This document shows, in pieces, positions 8,351-16,832 of a stretch of 64,000 nucleotides of DNA (its first letter is position 1; each line of letters opens with the position of its first letter). Under the pieces are notes generated by a model. That model searched no databases. It was not told where the DNA came from and saw only the letters and a program-made list of their open reading frames with translations. A program made the position numbers and the translations under genes. Origin of the DNA: Aliiglaciecola sp. 3_MG-2023 (GTDB lineage: Bacteria > Pseudomonadota > Gammaproteobacteria > Enterobacterales > Alteromonadaceae); the NCBI RefSeq assembly GCF_030548205.1, contig NZ_JAUORV010000014.1, positions 1-64,000 on the forward strand, read 5' to 3'.

Positions 8351-9499
8351 ATGCAATATACCCTTATAACTAGTTTCGAAGCATTACAATCCTTTTGTGA
8401 TCAAGCCAGCAACGCGTCTGCCATTGCCGTTGATACCGAATTCGTGCGAACCAGAACCTTGTACCCTAAGTTAGGCTTGATTCAAGTTTTTGATGGTGTT
8501 TCACTGGTTCTTATCGATCCCTTAGAAATTGATGACTTATCACCTCTGGTGGATCTTTTTGCTAACCCGGATGTAGTGAAAGTCTTGCATTCCTGCTCTG
8601 AAGACTTAGAGACGTTTTGGCATAGCCTGAAAGTGATCCCGACGCCTATTTTTGATAGCCAATTTGCAGCGTGTTTATTAAATATGGGAGCTACATTAGG
8701 TTACGCTAATCTCATTGAGCTAATGTTAGATATTAAACTCGATAAAGGTGAGTCGCGGACAGATTGGATAGCTCGTCCCCTTAGTAAAGAGCAGTGTCAA
8801 TATGCTGCAAATGACGTTCTCTACTTGTTGCAAATTTATCCTCAATTAAGTGAACAAATTGCAGCGTTAGGAAGAACGGAATGGATTTATCAAGAAATGC
8901 GTCAACTGGCATTGAAAAAGTCCATTAACCTTCCGGCTGAGCTGGCTTATTTAAATATTAAAAACAATTGGAAGTTGTCAGGAATTTCATTGTATTTACT
9001 TAAAATATTAGCCAAGTGGCGCATCGAGCAGGCGCGAATTCGTGACTTGGCGTTAAATTTTGTCGTGCGTGAATCCAATCTCGTTGAAGTCGCAAGAACC
9101 TTGCCTAGTCACAAAGGTGCGATATTTGCCATTGATGGTATGACGCCACAGGAAGCGCGGATCCATTCAGAAGCCTTACTGAGTTTGGTGGAAGAAGCCA
9201 AACTCGCGCCCGTTGAGGTCTACCCGCCGCCTGTTGAAAGGTTAATCACCCACAAAGGATTCAAAAAAGCGTCTGCTGAAATACGAGCTTTATGTCAATT
9301 AAAAGCAGATGAGCTTGAAATACCCGTTGAAGTTATAGGCTCTAAAAAACAAATCCAACAATTGTTAAAATATCATTGGCATCAACAAGATGAACTGCGG
9401 GAAATGGGATTAAAACCTGATTTAATGCAAGGCTGGAGAGAGGAGTTGCTAGGTGATGAGGCCCTTAAAATAGTGGCCAAATATGGGGAGATTCGATAA
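8351..9499 (+). CDS. rnd: Ribonuclease D
   Basis: A 382-residue 3'-5' exoribonuclease that trims tRNA precursors and other stable RNAs. The DEDD exonuclease domain is visible: VDTEFVRTRTLYP (first Asp-Glu), a middle Asp in LHSCSEDLETF, and RTDWIARPLSKEQCQYAANDVLYL (last Asp). HRDC-type helical domains follow from about residue 205. No strong ribosome site is seen before ATG 8351. The stop overlaps the ycgL start by one base (TAATG), so the two are translationally coupled. Confidence 0.94.
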   Translation: MQYTLITSFEALQSFCDQASNASAIAVDTEFVRTRTLYPKLGLIQVFDGVSLVLIDPLEIDDLSPLVDLFANPDVVKVLHSCSEDLETFWHSLKVIPTPIFDSQFAACLLNMGATLGYANLIELMLDIKLDKGESRTDWIARPLSKEQCQYAANDVLYLLQIYPQLSEQIAALGRTEWIYQEMRQLALKKSINLPAELAYLNIKNNWKLSGISLYLLKILAKWRIEQARIRDLALNFVVRESNLVEVARTLPSHKGAIFAIDGMTPQEARIHSEALLSLVEEAKLAPVEVYPPPVERLITHKGFKKASAEIRALCQLKADELEIPVEVIGSKKQIQQLLKYHWHQQDELREMGLKPDLMQGWREELLGDEALKIVAKYGEIR

Positions 9500-9780
9500 T
9501 GCTTGTGTATGTGTACAAAAGTAATAAAAAGCAGCAAACCTATCTCTACGTTTTACAAAAAGATAACTTTGATGATGTGCCAAAACCCCTTATGGAAACC
9601 TTTGGCCCCCCTAGTTTTGTGATGATTCTCGCTCTGCAAAAACGTCAAAAATTGGCCCAGGTGGATATTCATAAATTAACCACTGAATTGAATTCAAAAG
9701 GTTTTTATTTACAACTACCTCCACCAAATGAAGACTTATTAAAGGCACACAAACAATCACAATTAAAGAGTAAAGGTTAA
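9499..9780 (+). CDS. ycgL: YcgL-family protein
   Basis: A 93-residue small cytoplasmic protein of the YcgL family, recognisable by its start (LVYVYKSNKKQQTYLYV), the FGPPSFVM strand and QLPPP near the end. Function is unknown. It overlaps rnd by one base. In E. coli, ycgL sits near minCDE and ycgMN, whereas here it follows rnd directly. Confidence 0.9.
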   Translation: MLVYVYKSNKKQQTYLYVLQKDNFDDVPKPLMETFGPPSFVMILALQKRQKLAQVDIHKLTTELNSKGFYLQLPPPNEDLLKAHKQSQLKSKG

Positions 9781-9789
9781 ATTGGCGAC

Positions 9790-10779
9790 ATGATCAAATT
9801 AGTGAACCGGCACTGCATTCTATTTTTAATTCTGCTGTTAAGTTTTCCCCTTTGTGCTCAAAAATCAGAACAAGGCTACGGCGATTATGTGGAGCAACTT
9901 AAGCAGGAAGCGATTTCAGAAGGTTTCGAGGTTGAATTTGTTGAACAAACGTTTGCCGACATAACATTCTACAAACGCGCCATCAAAGCAGATAAAAATC
10001 AACCAGAGTCTAAAATCACCCTAGATAAATATTTGCGCACGCGGGTACCAGATTGGAAGGTGAAACAAGCCATTGATTTGTATACTCAACATCAGCAGGT
10101 TTTAGAAAAAATAGGTGAAGAATACGGTGTGCAACCGCGCTTTATTGTCGCCTTATGGGGTAACGAAAGTAATTTTGGAAAGATAATGGGAAATTATTCG
10201 GTTATTTCTGCGCTATCTACCTTAGCCTATGAAGGACGACGTGAAACGTTCTTTAAAAAGCAGTTGTTTGCGGCTTTGACGATTTTACAGCAAGGTCATA
10301 TTCAAAAGTCACAGTTTCTCGGTTCTTGGGCGGGAGCAATGGGCCAAAGCCAATTCATCCCAACTTCTTTTCTTACCTACGCAGTTGACTATGATAAAGA
10401 TGGTAAAAAAGATATCTGGAGCAACCCCAAAGATGTCTTTGCATCCATTGCTAATTACTTAAGTAAAGAAGGATGGGATGACAGTATAACCTGGGGACGC
10501 CAAGTTCGTATTCCTGCCGATTTTGATTTGAGCTTAGCGGGTTTAACTAAATCTAAGATGAAATCATTAAGTGCATGGCAGGCACTAGGAGTGAGACGCT
10601 ACAATGGTGCAGATTTGCCCAATGTAGACTTACAAGCCTCGTTAATTATGCCCGATGATGAGCATGGTCGGATCTATTTGGTTTATTCCAACTTTCATAC
10701 GCTTATGCGCTGGAATCGTTCAACCTATTTTGGCAGTGCAGTTAGTTATCTGGCCGATCGAATTAAAAAGGGGTCTTAG
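9790..10779 (+). CDS. MltB-family lytic murein transglycosylase
   Basis: A 329-residue exported enzyme of the SLT_2/MltB group, cleaving peptidoglycan between MurNAc and GlcNAc with formation of 1,6-anhydro ends. A signal peptide (about 1-23) has no clear lipobox, so the enzyme is probably periplasmic and soluble rather than a lipoprotein. The catalytic Glu is in ALWGNESNFG (about residue 126). Other family motifs are GSWAGAMGQSQFIPTSF and the Asp-rich YDKDGKKDIW. The ycgM start follows its stop codon immediately. Confidence 0.92.
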   Translation: MIKLVNRHCILFLILLLSFPLCAQKSEQGYGDYVEQLKQEAISEGFEVEFVEQTFADITFYKRAIKADKNQPESKITLDKYLRTRVPDWKVKQAIDLYTQHQQVLEKIGEEYGVQPRFIVALWGNESNFGKIMGNYSVISALSTLAYEGRRETFFKKQLFAALTILQQGHIQKSQFLGSWAGAMGQSQFIPTSFLTYAVDYDKDGKKDIWSNPKDVFASIANYLSKEGWDDSITWGRQVRIPADFDLSLAGLTKSKMKSLSAWQALGVRRYNGADLPNVDLQASLIMPDDEHGRIYLVYSNFHTLMRWNRSTYFGSAVSYLADRIKKGS

Positions 10780-11454
10780 ATGGAATATAGTCATAAAACG
10801 ATTAATGGTCAGCCTATTCAGCTACCCGTTGGCAAAGTTGTATGCGTGGGACGTAATTATGTGGACCATGTTGAAGAATTGGCTAATGAAATACCCGATA
10901 ACCCATTATTATTTATGAAACCTTCGACTAGCCTATGTGATGTAAATAATCCGATTTCGTTACCTCCCGAAACCTTAGGAAATTGTCATAACGAATTGGA
11001 AGTGGCCATTCTGATGCAGTCTCCGTTAAAAAACGCTTCCCAGGCAGATTGCCTCAATGCTATCTATGGAGTGGGTCTGGCACTGGATTTAACCCTACGA
11101 GATTTGCAGAGTAAACTTAAATCTAAAGGTTTACCTTGGGAGCGAGCTAAAGCCTTTGATGGGGCTTGTCCGATGTCGGGTTTTGTTGAGGTTGGGGAAC
11201 TGGCTGATCTTCAAAGTTTAGATTTTAGTTTGCACATTAATCAACAACTCAGACAGCACGGAAATACGTCTCTGATGATCTGGAACCTTGCTTCTTTATT
11301 GTCACAAATTAGCGAGGTTTTCACTTTGTTGCCCGGTGATATAGTGCTAACAGGGACACCCAAAGGCGTGGGTCCCTTGCATCCTGGTGATCAATTGTGT
11401 TTGAGTTTACATGAGCATTTTAGTGTAAACAGCAAAGTGCTGGTGGCAACATGA
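10780..11454 (+). CDS. ycgM: Fumarylacetoacetate hydrolase-family protein YcgM
   Basis: The 224-residue product has the FAH fold: VCVGRNYVDHVEE, an acidic metal-binding HNELEVAILM, KAFDGACPMSGF, and GDIVLTGTPKGVGPLHPGD. YcgM/FAHD1-type enzymes are acylpyruvate hydrolases or oxaloacetate decarboxylases that need Mg2+. The ATG abuts the stop of the upstream transglycosylase gene. The stop overlaps ycgN by 4 bases (ATGA), so the block is one operon. Confidence 0.9.
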   Translation: MEYSHKTINGQPIQLPVGKVVCVGRNYVDHVEELANEIPDNPLLFMKPSTSLCDVNNPISLPPETLGNCHNELEVAILMQSPLKNASQADCLNAIYGVGLALDLTLRDLQSKLKSKGLPWERAKAFDGACPMSGFVEVGELADLQSLDFSLHINQQLRQHGNTSLMIWNLASLLSQISEVFTLLPGDIVLTGTPKGVGPLHPGDQLCLSLHEHFSVNSKVLVAT

Positions 11455-12062
11455 GCTTAGCAGCAAACTTTTGGCAGACGAAATCGTTAGCACAAATGAA
11501 TCGTCAAGAGTGGGAGGCCGTTTGTGACGGCTGCGCTAAATGTTGCTTACACAAAATCATAGATGAAGGTGACAAAGAAGACAGTGTCAAAGAAGAAAGC
11601 GCCACAGAAGACATTCTCTCAGAAGTTAGTGCTGGGCAAGTTGATGAACTCCCCGTAAACGCGCCTCAAGAAGACTCTGCCAATCAAGTCACGCCTTCCC
11701 AAACCGCGCAATTGCCTAACACTGAAGAGTTACATTTTACCAATGTTGTGTGCAGCTATTTAAATACTAAAACATGTGCTTGTACCCAATACGCAGACCG
11801 TGATGAACTGGTGCCAGAATGTGTCACATTATCCCAGGATAACCTTCATCAGCTTGCCTACATGCCGCCTAGTTGCAGTTATCGTAGACTTAACGAAGGC
11901 AAAGGGCTGCCTAGCTGGCATCCATTACTGCATAAGAATAAAAAGTCAGAAATGCACAAGGCTGGTATGTCTGTGCGGGGAAAAACCGTATTCGACAAAG
12001 ACGTGGATGAGCGCGACTTTGAAGATCACATCGTGATTTGGCCGTTGAACGAAATCGATTAA
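11451..12062 (+). CDS. ycgN: YcgN (UPF0260) cysteine-cluster protein with an acidic insertion
   Basis: Recognised by CDGCAKCCLHKIIDE near the N-terminus and, downstream, FTNVVCSYLNTKTCACTQY, MPPSCSYRRLNEGKGLPSWHPLL and a terminal DFEDHIVIWP. The Cys pattern resembles a zinc or Fe-S binding (YkgJ-like) cluster. E. coli YcgN is about 150 residues, while this one is 203. The extra length is one block of about 50 residues, acidic and low in complexity, between residues about 40 and 92. It splits the first Cys motif from the rest. The function is unknown. Confidence 0.9.
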   Translation: MSLAANFWQTKSLAQMNRQEWEAVCDGCAKCCLHKIIDEGDKEDSVKEESATEDILSEVSAGQVDELPVNAPQEDSANQVTPSQTAQLPNTEELHFTNVVCSYLNTKTCACTQYADRDELVPECVTLSQDNLHQLAYMPPSCSYRRLNEGKGLPSWHPLLHKNKKSEMHKAGMSVRGKTVFDKDVDERDFEDHIVIWPLNEID

Positions 12063-12082
12063 CTTGCGGGTTAATCGATTTC
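12051..12082. terminator. Inverted repeat between convergent ycgN and dsbB
   Basis: Thirteen-base perfect arms (GAAATCGATTAAC and its complement, loop ttgcgg) overlap the ycgN stop codon. There is no strong T-run, so termination is likely but not certain. Confidence 0.6.
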
Positions 12083-12104
12083 TGTGTTTAGCCGTTGGTT
12101 TGAC

Positions 12105-12629
12105 TTAAAAGCTGCGGCGGGTAAAAAGTCGACTGAATAAAACCACGGTAAACACGGCGCTGTAAATTGCAAACACCACAATCATCCATTCAGGCATACT
12201 CATATTGATAAATTCCCAATCAATACTGCCGCAATCACCAGTGGCAGCAAACATGTTGGGCAACCAATTGTGCAAGGGAAGGAATGCTGGGAAGTTAGGG
12301 ACAATTTCACAGGAAACAAAAAACGGGTTAGTTTCGTTCTGGATATCTACGTGCTCCATGGCGATAAACATGCCCCATATAGCCGAGATCCCCCAGGTCA
12401 CAAAACCGATAAATCGAGTGATGATATTGTTTTTGAGGGCAGGGAGTAAACCTGCGAACAGTAAACCAAATACGGCTGTGCGTTGATAAATGCACATGAT
12501 GCATGGCTTAAGATCTAATCCGTATTGAAAAAACAGCGCGGTTACAATCAAGGCCAATGCAGACAACGTTAGCGTCAACCAAGCCCATCGCGTTGACGCT
12601 AAATTGCCCAAGTATACAAATATGTTCAT
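12105..12629 (-). CDS. dsbB: Disulfide bond formation protein DsbB
   Basis: A 174-residue inner-membrane protein with four predicted helices that reoxidises periplasmic DsbA and passes electrons to quinone. It keeps both cysteine pairs: CIMC at about 43-46 and Cys about 107 and 133 in the second periplasmic loop. The ribosome site is weak. It lies 23 bp after nhaB on the same strand, and the dsbB-nhaB-fadR neighbourhood is the same as in E. coli. Confidence 0.94.
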   Translation of the reverse strand: MNIFVYLGNLASTRWAWLTLTLSALALIVTALFFQYGLDLKPCIMCIYQRTAVFGLLFAGLLPALKNNIITRFIGFVTWGISAIWGMFIAMEHVDIQNETNPFFVSCEIVPNFPAFLPLHNWLPNMFAATGDCGSIDWEFINMSMPEWMIVVFAIYSAVFTVVLFSRLFTRRSF

Positions 12630-12652
12630 TTTGATGAATTTTATCCTAAATT

Positions 12653-14239
12653 TTAGTGAGCGCTAGGGGCACCCGCGGCTTCGCTTGGAACATGATGGTT
12701 TATCCAATGCAGATTATATAAAACGTCGGTCAGTTCCTGTAAACCAAAATAGGTTGTAGCCAAACCTACTAGGGTTAAGACAATTGTAAAGGGGAATGCC
12801 ATATAAACCATAGTACCATATGATAAGCGCAGTAAAGGCGCGATAGCGGACGTTAACAAGAATAAAAATGCCGCTTGTCCATTCGGGGTGGCTACACTGG
12901 GTAAATTCGTTCCTGTGTTAATAGCGACGGCTAACAAATCAAACTGATCTCGGGTGATTTGTCCATTTTGCAGCGCTGTGGTGACTTCGGTAATGTAGAC
13001 CGAGCCTACAAAGACATTGTCGCTGACCATAGATAACACTCCGTTGGCGAGGTAGAACATCACCAGTTGAGTTTTACCTTCAAACGTTAGCACGTAGTTA
13101 ATTACGGGTGTAAATAGGCCTTGGTCAATGATCACCGCCACAACACCAAAAAACACACATAGCAGGGCAGTAAAAGGTAAGGCTTCTTCAAACGCTTTAC
13201 CAATAGAATGCTCTTCAATAACGCCACACATGGTGGTGGCCAGTACAATTACTGATAAACCAATAAGACCCACTTCTGCTAAATGTAAAGCTAAGCCGAT
13301 GATTAACCAAATACCGATAATGGCTTGGGTAAAGAGTCTAGCGGTATCTAATTTTGTACGTTGTTTATCCATCTGAGTGTTGTAATCACTCAAAATGCCT
13401 CTTACGACAGGCGGCAATTGCGCGCCGTATCCGAACCATCCCATTTTTTCGACGAAATAGGCGGTAAGCAAGCCTGAAAAGAAAACAGGAATCGTAATCG
13501 GCGCCATGCGAACGAAAAATTCACCAAAACCCCATGATGCTTTGTCTGCAATGATCAAGTTTTGCGGTTCACCAACCATGGTCATAACGCCACCTAGCGC
13601 TGTTCCTATAGCTGCGTGCATCATCAGGTTACGAAGAAATGCTCGGAAGTTCTCTAAATCATCACGACTTGGTTGGGCTATTTCATCATCACTGGAATGA
13701 TCGTGATCGATGTGGAAATCTTTACCTGAGGCCACTTTATGATAAATACTGTAGAAGCCTAAACCTACAGCAATAATTACTGCAATTACCGTCAATGCAT
13801 CTAAAAATGCAGATAAAAATGCCGAAGCGATAATAAAGGCTAAGGATAGTGCGCGTTTGTTTTCTATCTTTATTAATAGCTTAGTAAACAAATACATCAG
13901 TAGATCTTTCATGAAGTAAATGCCTGCGACCATAAATACCAGCAGCAAAACCACACTAATATTTACAGTTATTTCATGATACATATGACCTGGAGATGTC
14001 ATGCCTATGAAAAGTGCTTCTATGAGCAATAACCCGCCGGGTTGCAGCGGGTAGCATTTTAGGGCCATTGCCAAGGTGAAGATAAATTCCAAAACCAACA
14101 CCCAACCAGCAATATAGGGACTAACAAAATAAAATAAAATTGGGTTTAAGATTAAAAACCCTACAATAACCTGCTTGTACCAATCCGGAGCATGGCCTAA
14201 AAAGTTTTTGTAAATAGCTTGAGTCATTGAAACTTGCAT
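12653..14239 (-). CDS. nhaB: Na+/H+ antiporter NhaB
   Basis: A 528-residue polytopic inner-membrane antiporter for sodium export and pH balance. It aligns by eye with E. coli NhaB throughout, for example [47 protein letters not shown] and [18 protein letters not shown]. The length is standard. ATG 14239 gives the same N-terminal spacing as E. coli and has an AAGGA-type ribosome site. It is divergent from fadR and co-directional with dsbB. Confidence 0.96.
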   Translation of the reverse strand: MQVSMTQAIYKNFLGHAPDWYKQVIVGFLILNPILFYFVSPYIAGWVLVLEFIFTLAMALKCYPLQPGGLLLIEALFIGMTSPGHMYHEITVNISVVLLLVFMVAGIYFMKDLLMYLFTKLLIKIENKRALSLAFIIASAFLSAFLDALTVIAVIIAVGLGFYSIYHKVASGKDFHIDHDHSSDDEIAQPSRDDLENFRAFLRNLMMHAAIGTALGGVMTMVGEPQNLIIADKASWGFGEFFVRMAPITIPVFFSGLLTAYFVEKMGWFGYGAQLPPVVRGILSDYNTQMDKQRTKLDTARLFTQAIIGIWLIIGLALHLAEVGLIGLSVIVLATTMCGVIEEHSIGKAFEEALPFTALLCVFFGVVAVIIDQGLFTPVINYVLTFEGKTQLVMFYLANGVLSMVSDNVFVGSVYITEVTTALQNGQITRDQFDLLAVAINTGTNLPSVATPNGQAAFLFLLTSAIAPLLRLSYGTMVYMAFPFTIVLTLVGLATTYFGLQELTDVLYNLHWINHHVPSEAAGAPSAH

Positions 14240-14447
14240 AGAGGAGTCCTTTTACTCATCGACCTGAAGTGCAATCGCAAATATTTATCCCTTCATTTTT
14301 AAAAGGTAAGCGCAATAAATGCAAGGTAAATCTGTTGTTAATCAGTGAATTGATACTATTTGAACAGATATTGCTCAGCTTTGCGACAGATAAAGTCTAT
14401 TAAATAATTAACATACTGTTAAACTTTCGTTGTTCCATATAAAATTC

Positions 14448-14464
14448 ATCTGGTACAATGAGTT
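14448..14464. promoter_or_regulatory. Probable FadR operator upstream of fadR
   Basis: ATCTGGTACAATGAGTT resembles known E. coli FadR sites: its left half is identical to the fadBA box, and its right half resembles the fadD box ending ATGAGTT. It lies about 40 bp before the fadR start in the nhaB-fadR gap, suggesting autoregulation. Confidence 0.6.
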
Positions 14465-14503
14465 ATCAACATGACACTAAAATGATAATAAGAGAGCCGT
14501 TGC

Positions 14504-15214
14504 ATGATTTACAAGGCACAAAGTCCAGCAGGATTTGCAGAAGAATATATTGTTGAGTCAATATGGAGTGGGCGATTTCCGCCAGGGACGATTTTACCGG
14601 CGGAGCGTGAGTTGTCAGAACTCATAGGCGTGACTCGCACAACTCTGCGAGAAGTACTTCAAAGACTTGCCCGAGATGGTTGGCTAACAATTCAGCATGG
14701 TAAACCTACCAAAGTGAATAATTTTTGGGAAACGTCGGGTTTAAATATCCTTGAAACACTGGCACGTTTAGATCAAGAAGGGATTTCCGAATTAGTTGAT
14801 CACCTGTTAGCGGCGAGAACAAATTTAAGTGCAGTATTTATTCGTGGTGCAATTAAAAATAATGCTTCAAGGGTGAAGGAGATCCTCAAAGGATATCAAG
14901 ATATTCCCGAAGACGGGGCTGCGTTTGCCTTATTCGATTATCAAATTAACCACGACATGGCGTTTGCTTCAGGTAACAAAGTGTATGTTTTGATGATGAA
15001 TGGTTTTAGAGGTTTGTATTCTCGAATTGGTGGATACTATTTCTCTTGCCCTAAATCTCGTGAATTATCTCGAAACTATTATCAAAAATTAATGGAATTA
15101 GCTGATGCAGAAGAATTTGATAAAGTTGTGTCTGTTGTACGCGAATATGGAATAGAGTCAGGTAAAATTTGGCATGAAATTCGCGCCGAAATGCCTAAGG
15201 ATTTGGTTGATTAA
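14504..15214 (+). CDS. fadR: Fatty acid metabolism regulator FadR
   Basis: A 236-residue GntR-family regulator. The N-terminal winged helix carries [36 protein letters not shown], nearly as in E. coli FadR. The C-terminal helical FCD/FadR_C domain (from about residue 75) binds long-chain acyl-CoA. FadR represses beta-oxidation and activates unsaturated fatty acid synthesis. The ribosome site GAGAG precedes the ATG. The position beside nhaB matches E. coli, and FadR-like boxes lie before this gene and before fadD. Confidence 0.96.
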   Translation: MIYKAQSPAGFAEEYIVESIWSGRFPPGTILPAERELSELIGVTRTTLREVLQRLARDGWLTIQHGKPTKVNNFWETSGLNILETLARLDQEGISELVDHLLAARTNLSAVFIRGAIKNNASRVKEILKGYQDIPEDGAAFALFDYQINHDMAFASGNKVYVLMMNGFRGLYSRIGGYYFSCPKSRELSRNYYQKLMELADAEEFDKVVSVVREYGIESGKIWHEIRAEMPKDLVD

Positions 15215-15486
15215 ATATTTTGCTGTGTATTCATTGTTCGCAGATAGTGAATACACCGCAGTGCTTCTGTGAACATAACGCTAATAATATGAATGTTAGT
15301 TTATAAGTTGAAATCTCTCCTCAAAACGCCTATCCCTACGATCCATTATTAATATTTTAAAGTCATTTAATTTCAAATGGTTGCACTAATGTTTCGAATT
15401 AATTTGGATTAATTTGTAAGATTAGTATGCGCTTTCTAATTTTGATCGTTAACCTTGATTACAGTCAACAAATCGAGGAAATAATC

Positions 15487-15843
15487 ATGACTAATTTAGA
15501 CGCAATCAAAAGTAAAGTTTCAGACGCTGAAGATTTTGCACGTAAAATCTGGTTAGCTGGTTTAGGTGCTTATGGTAAGAGTTTCGACGAAGCTCAAGGT
15601 CAATACGAAAAATTGACCACTGAAGCAGGTAAAGTATTTGAAGAGCTAGTAGAAAAGGGCGAAGTATTAGAAACTGAAGCCAAAGCGAAAATCAAAGCTA
15701 AGACCAATGTTGAAGAGCGTGTTTCTGAAGTACGTAAAAAGTTAGGTTTAGATGCATCTTCAGGTTCTGAAGACAAAGTGGAAGAACTTTCTGCAAAAAT
15801 TGATGCATTAACTGATGCAGTTGCAAAATTAGCAGCTAAGTAA
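15487..15843 (+). CDS. Phasin-like granule-associated protein (PhaI type)
   Basis: A 118-residue, charged, helical protein. The segment DAEDFARKIWLAGLGAYGKSFDEAQ (about 13-37) is the hallmark of the Pseudomonas-type poly(hydroxyalkanoate) granule-associated family (PhaI/PhaF). A leucine/alanine-heptad helix follows at the C-terminus (VEELSAKIDALTDAVAKLAAK). Phasins coat PHA or lipid granules. The start ATG 15487 has AGGAA 6 bases upstream, and an upstream in-frame ATG lacks this. No PHA synthase lies in the window, so the coated granule could be PHA or neutral lipid. Confidence 0.85.
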   Translation: MTNLDAIKSKVSDAEDFARKIWLAGLGAYGKSFDEAQGQYEKLTTEAGKVFEELVEKGEVLETEAKAKIKAKTNVEERVSEVRKKLGLDASSGSEDKVEELSAKIDALTDAVAKLAAK

Positions 15844-15850
15844 TATCAAT

Positions 15851-15907
15851 AAGTTCAGGAATTGCTGTGAGCCTTAAGTCATCTTAAGGTTTACAGTACC
15901 TGAACTT
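15851..15907 (+). promoter_or_regulatory. Long stem-loop between the two phasin genes
   Basis: An outer 9-bp stem (AAGTTCAGG with CCTGAACTT) encloses an inner stem of about 14 bp (CTGTGAGCCTTAAG with CTTAAGGTTTACAG, two G-U pairs, loop tcat). There is no T-run on the plus strand. It may be an mRNA processing or partial termination element that sets unequal expression of the two phasins. Confidence 0.6.
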
Positions 15908-15944
15908 CTATACGTCTCTAGTGAGATATAAAGTCGGGGGAGTT

Positions 15945-16556
15945 ATGAAAGCGATAGAATCTGTAGAAGAAACCGGGCGTAAGTCTTGGTTGGCAAGTGT
16001 TGGCGCATATGGAGAAAGCTTAAACAAATCCACTGATGCACTGGACAAATTGTATACAGACGGCAATGCTTTAGTACAAGACCTGATCGTACGCGGTGAA
16101 TCGGTGGAAGCGGATATTAAAGCTAAACTAGAACACAGCTCACTATTTAAGGGGAAGTCGATGTTAAAAAGCAAAATTGCAATGTTCAAAAGTAAATTGG
16201 GCATGCAGAGTCAAAGTCGCGAAATTCAACTAGAAATACTCTCTAACAAAGTTGATAACCTAATTGACGTAGTCGCTAAGCTTGCACAGCAAAAGGCTGC
16301 TGAACAAGCTGCCGCAAAGTCTGCAACGAAATCGACGGCCACCAAAGCGTCAACAACTGCAGCTAAGCCCGCGAGTACGCGCAAGACAGTGGCCAAAAAA
16401 ACAACCACTGCTAAGTCGACCGCTGCTAGTAAACCCACTAGCACGACTAAAACAACTGCAGCCAAAACCGCAGGTGCAACAACTACGGGTACAAGAACGC
16501 GCAAACCTGCCGCTAAAAAAACCACAACCACTAAAAGCACTGATGATAAAGAGTAG
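15945..16556 (+). CDS. Phasin with histone H1-like tail (PhaF type)
   Basis: A 203-residue protein. The N-terminal phasin domain (ETGRKSWLASVGAYGESLNKS, about 8-28, then helices to about 115) parallels the upstream PhaI-like protein. The C-terminal 85 residues are rich in Ala, Lys and Thr with AAKP/KKTT repeats, like the histone H1-like tail of Pseudomonas PhaF. That tail binds DNA and helps distribute granules at division. ATG 15945 follows GGGGGAG. A GTG 24 bases upstream is open but has no ribosome site. It is likely co-transcribed with the upstream phasin. Confidence 0.85.
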   Translation: MKAIESVEETGRKSWLASVGAYGESLNKSTDALDKLYTDGNALVQDLIVRGESVEADIKAKLEHSSLFKGKSMLKSKIAMFKSKLGMQSQSREIQLEILSNKVDNLIDVVAKLAQQKAAEQAAAKSATKSTATKASTTAAKPASTRKTVAKKTTTAKSTAASKPTSTTKTTAAKTAGATTTGTRTRKPAAKKTTTTKSTDDKE

Positions 16557-16663
16557 ATTTTAGGGGCGGGAAGCGTCTCTATTTTAGCCAGAACTAAAAT
16601 ACGTTTTTACGCAGAAAACAGGCAATCCTTACAAATAAGACGCACCTAAAGTGCCATATAATT

Positions 16664-16695
16664 AAAAAATCCCCAGTTGAGTCTGAGGATTTTTT
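16664..16695. terminator. Rho-independent terminator after the phasin genes
   Basis: AAAAAATCC-CAG and CTG-GGATTTTTT arms with a short loop are bidirectional in form and lie between the phasin genes and the convergent patatin gene. Confidence 0.8.
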
Positions 16696-16832
16696 GGTTT
16701 TGACTGTTGTAAGGGGATCTATTCAGACAGACCATAGATGTCAATGTATATGCCAAGTCACACTACACAATATCACTGTAACAGGCTTGTCACCTAAGTT
16801 CGCATACCTGAACCGCACCATGAAAGAGACTT

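Noticed and set aside
15427-15486. Upstream start for the PhaI-like gene
   Set aside because: The in-frame ATG 15427 has no ribosome site, and the extra residues are unlike phasins; ATG 15487 has AGGAA.
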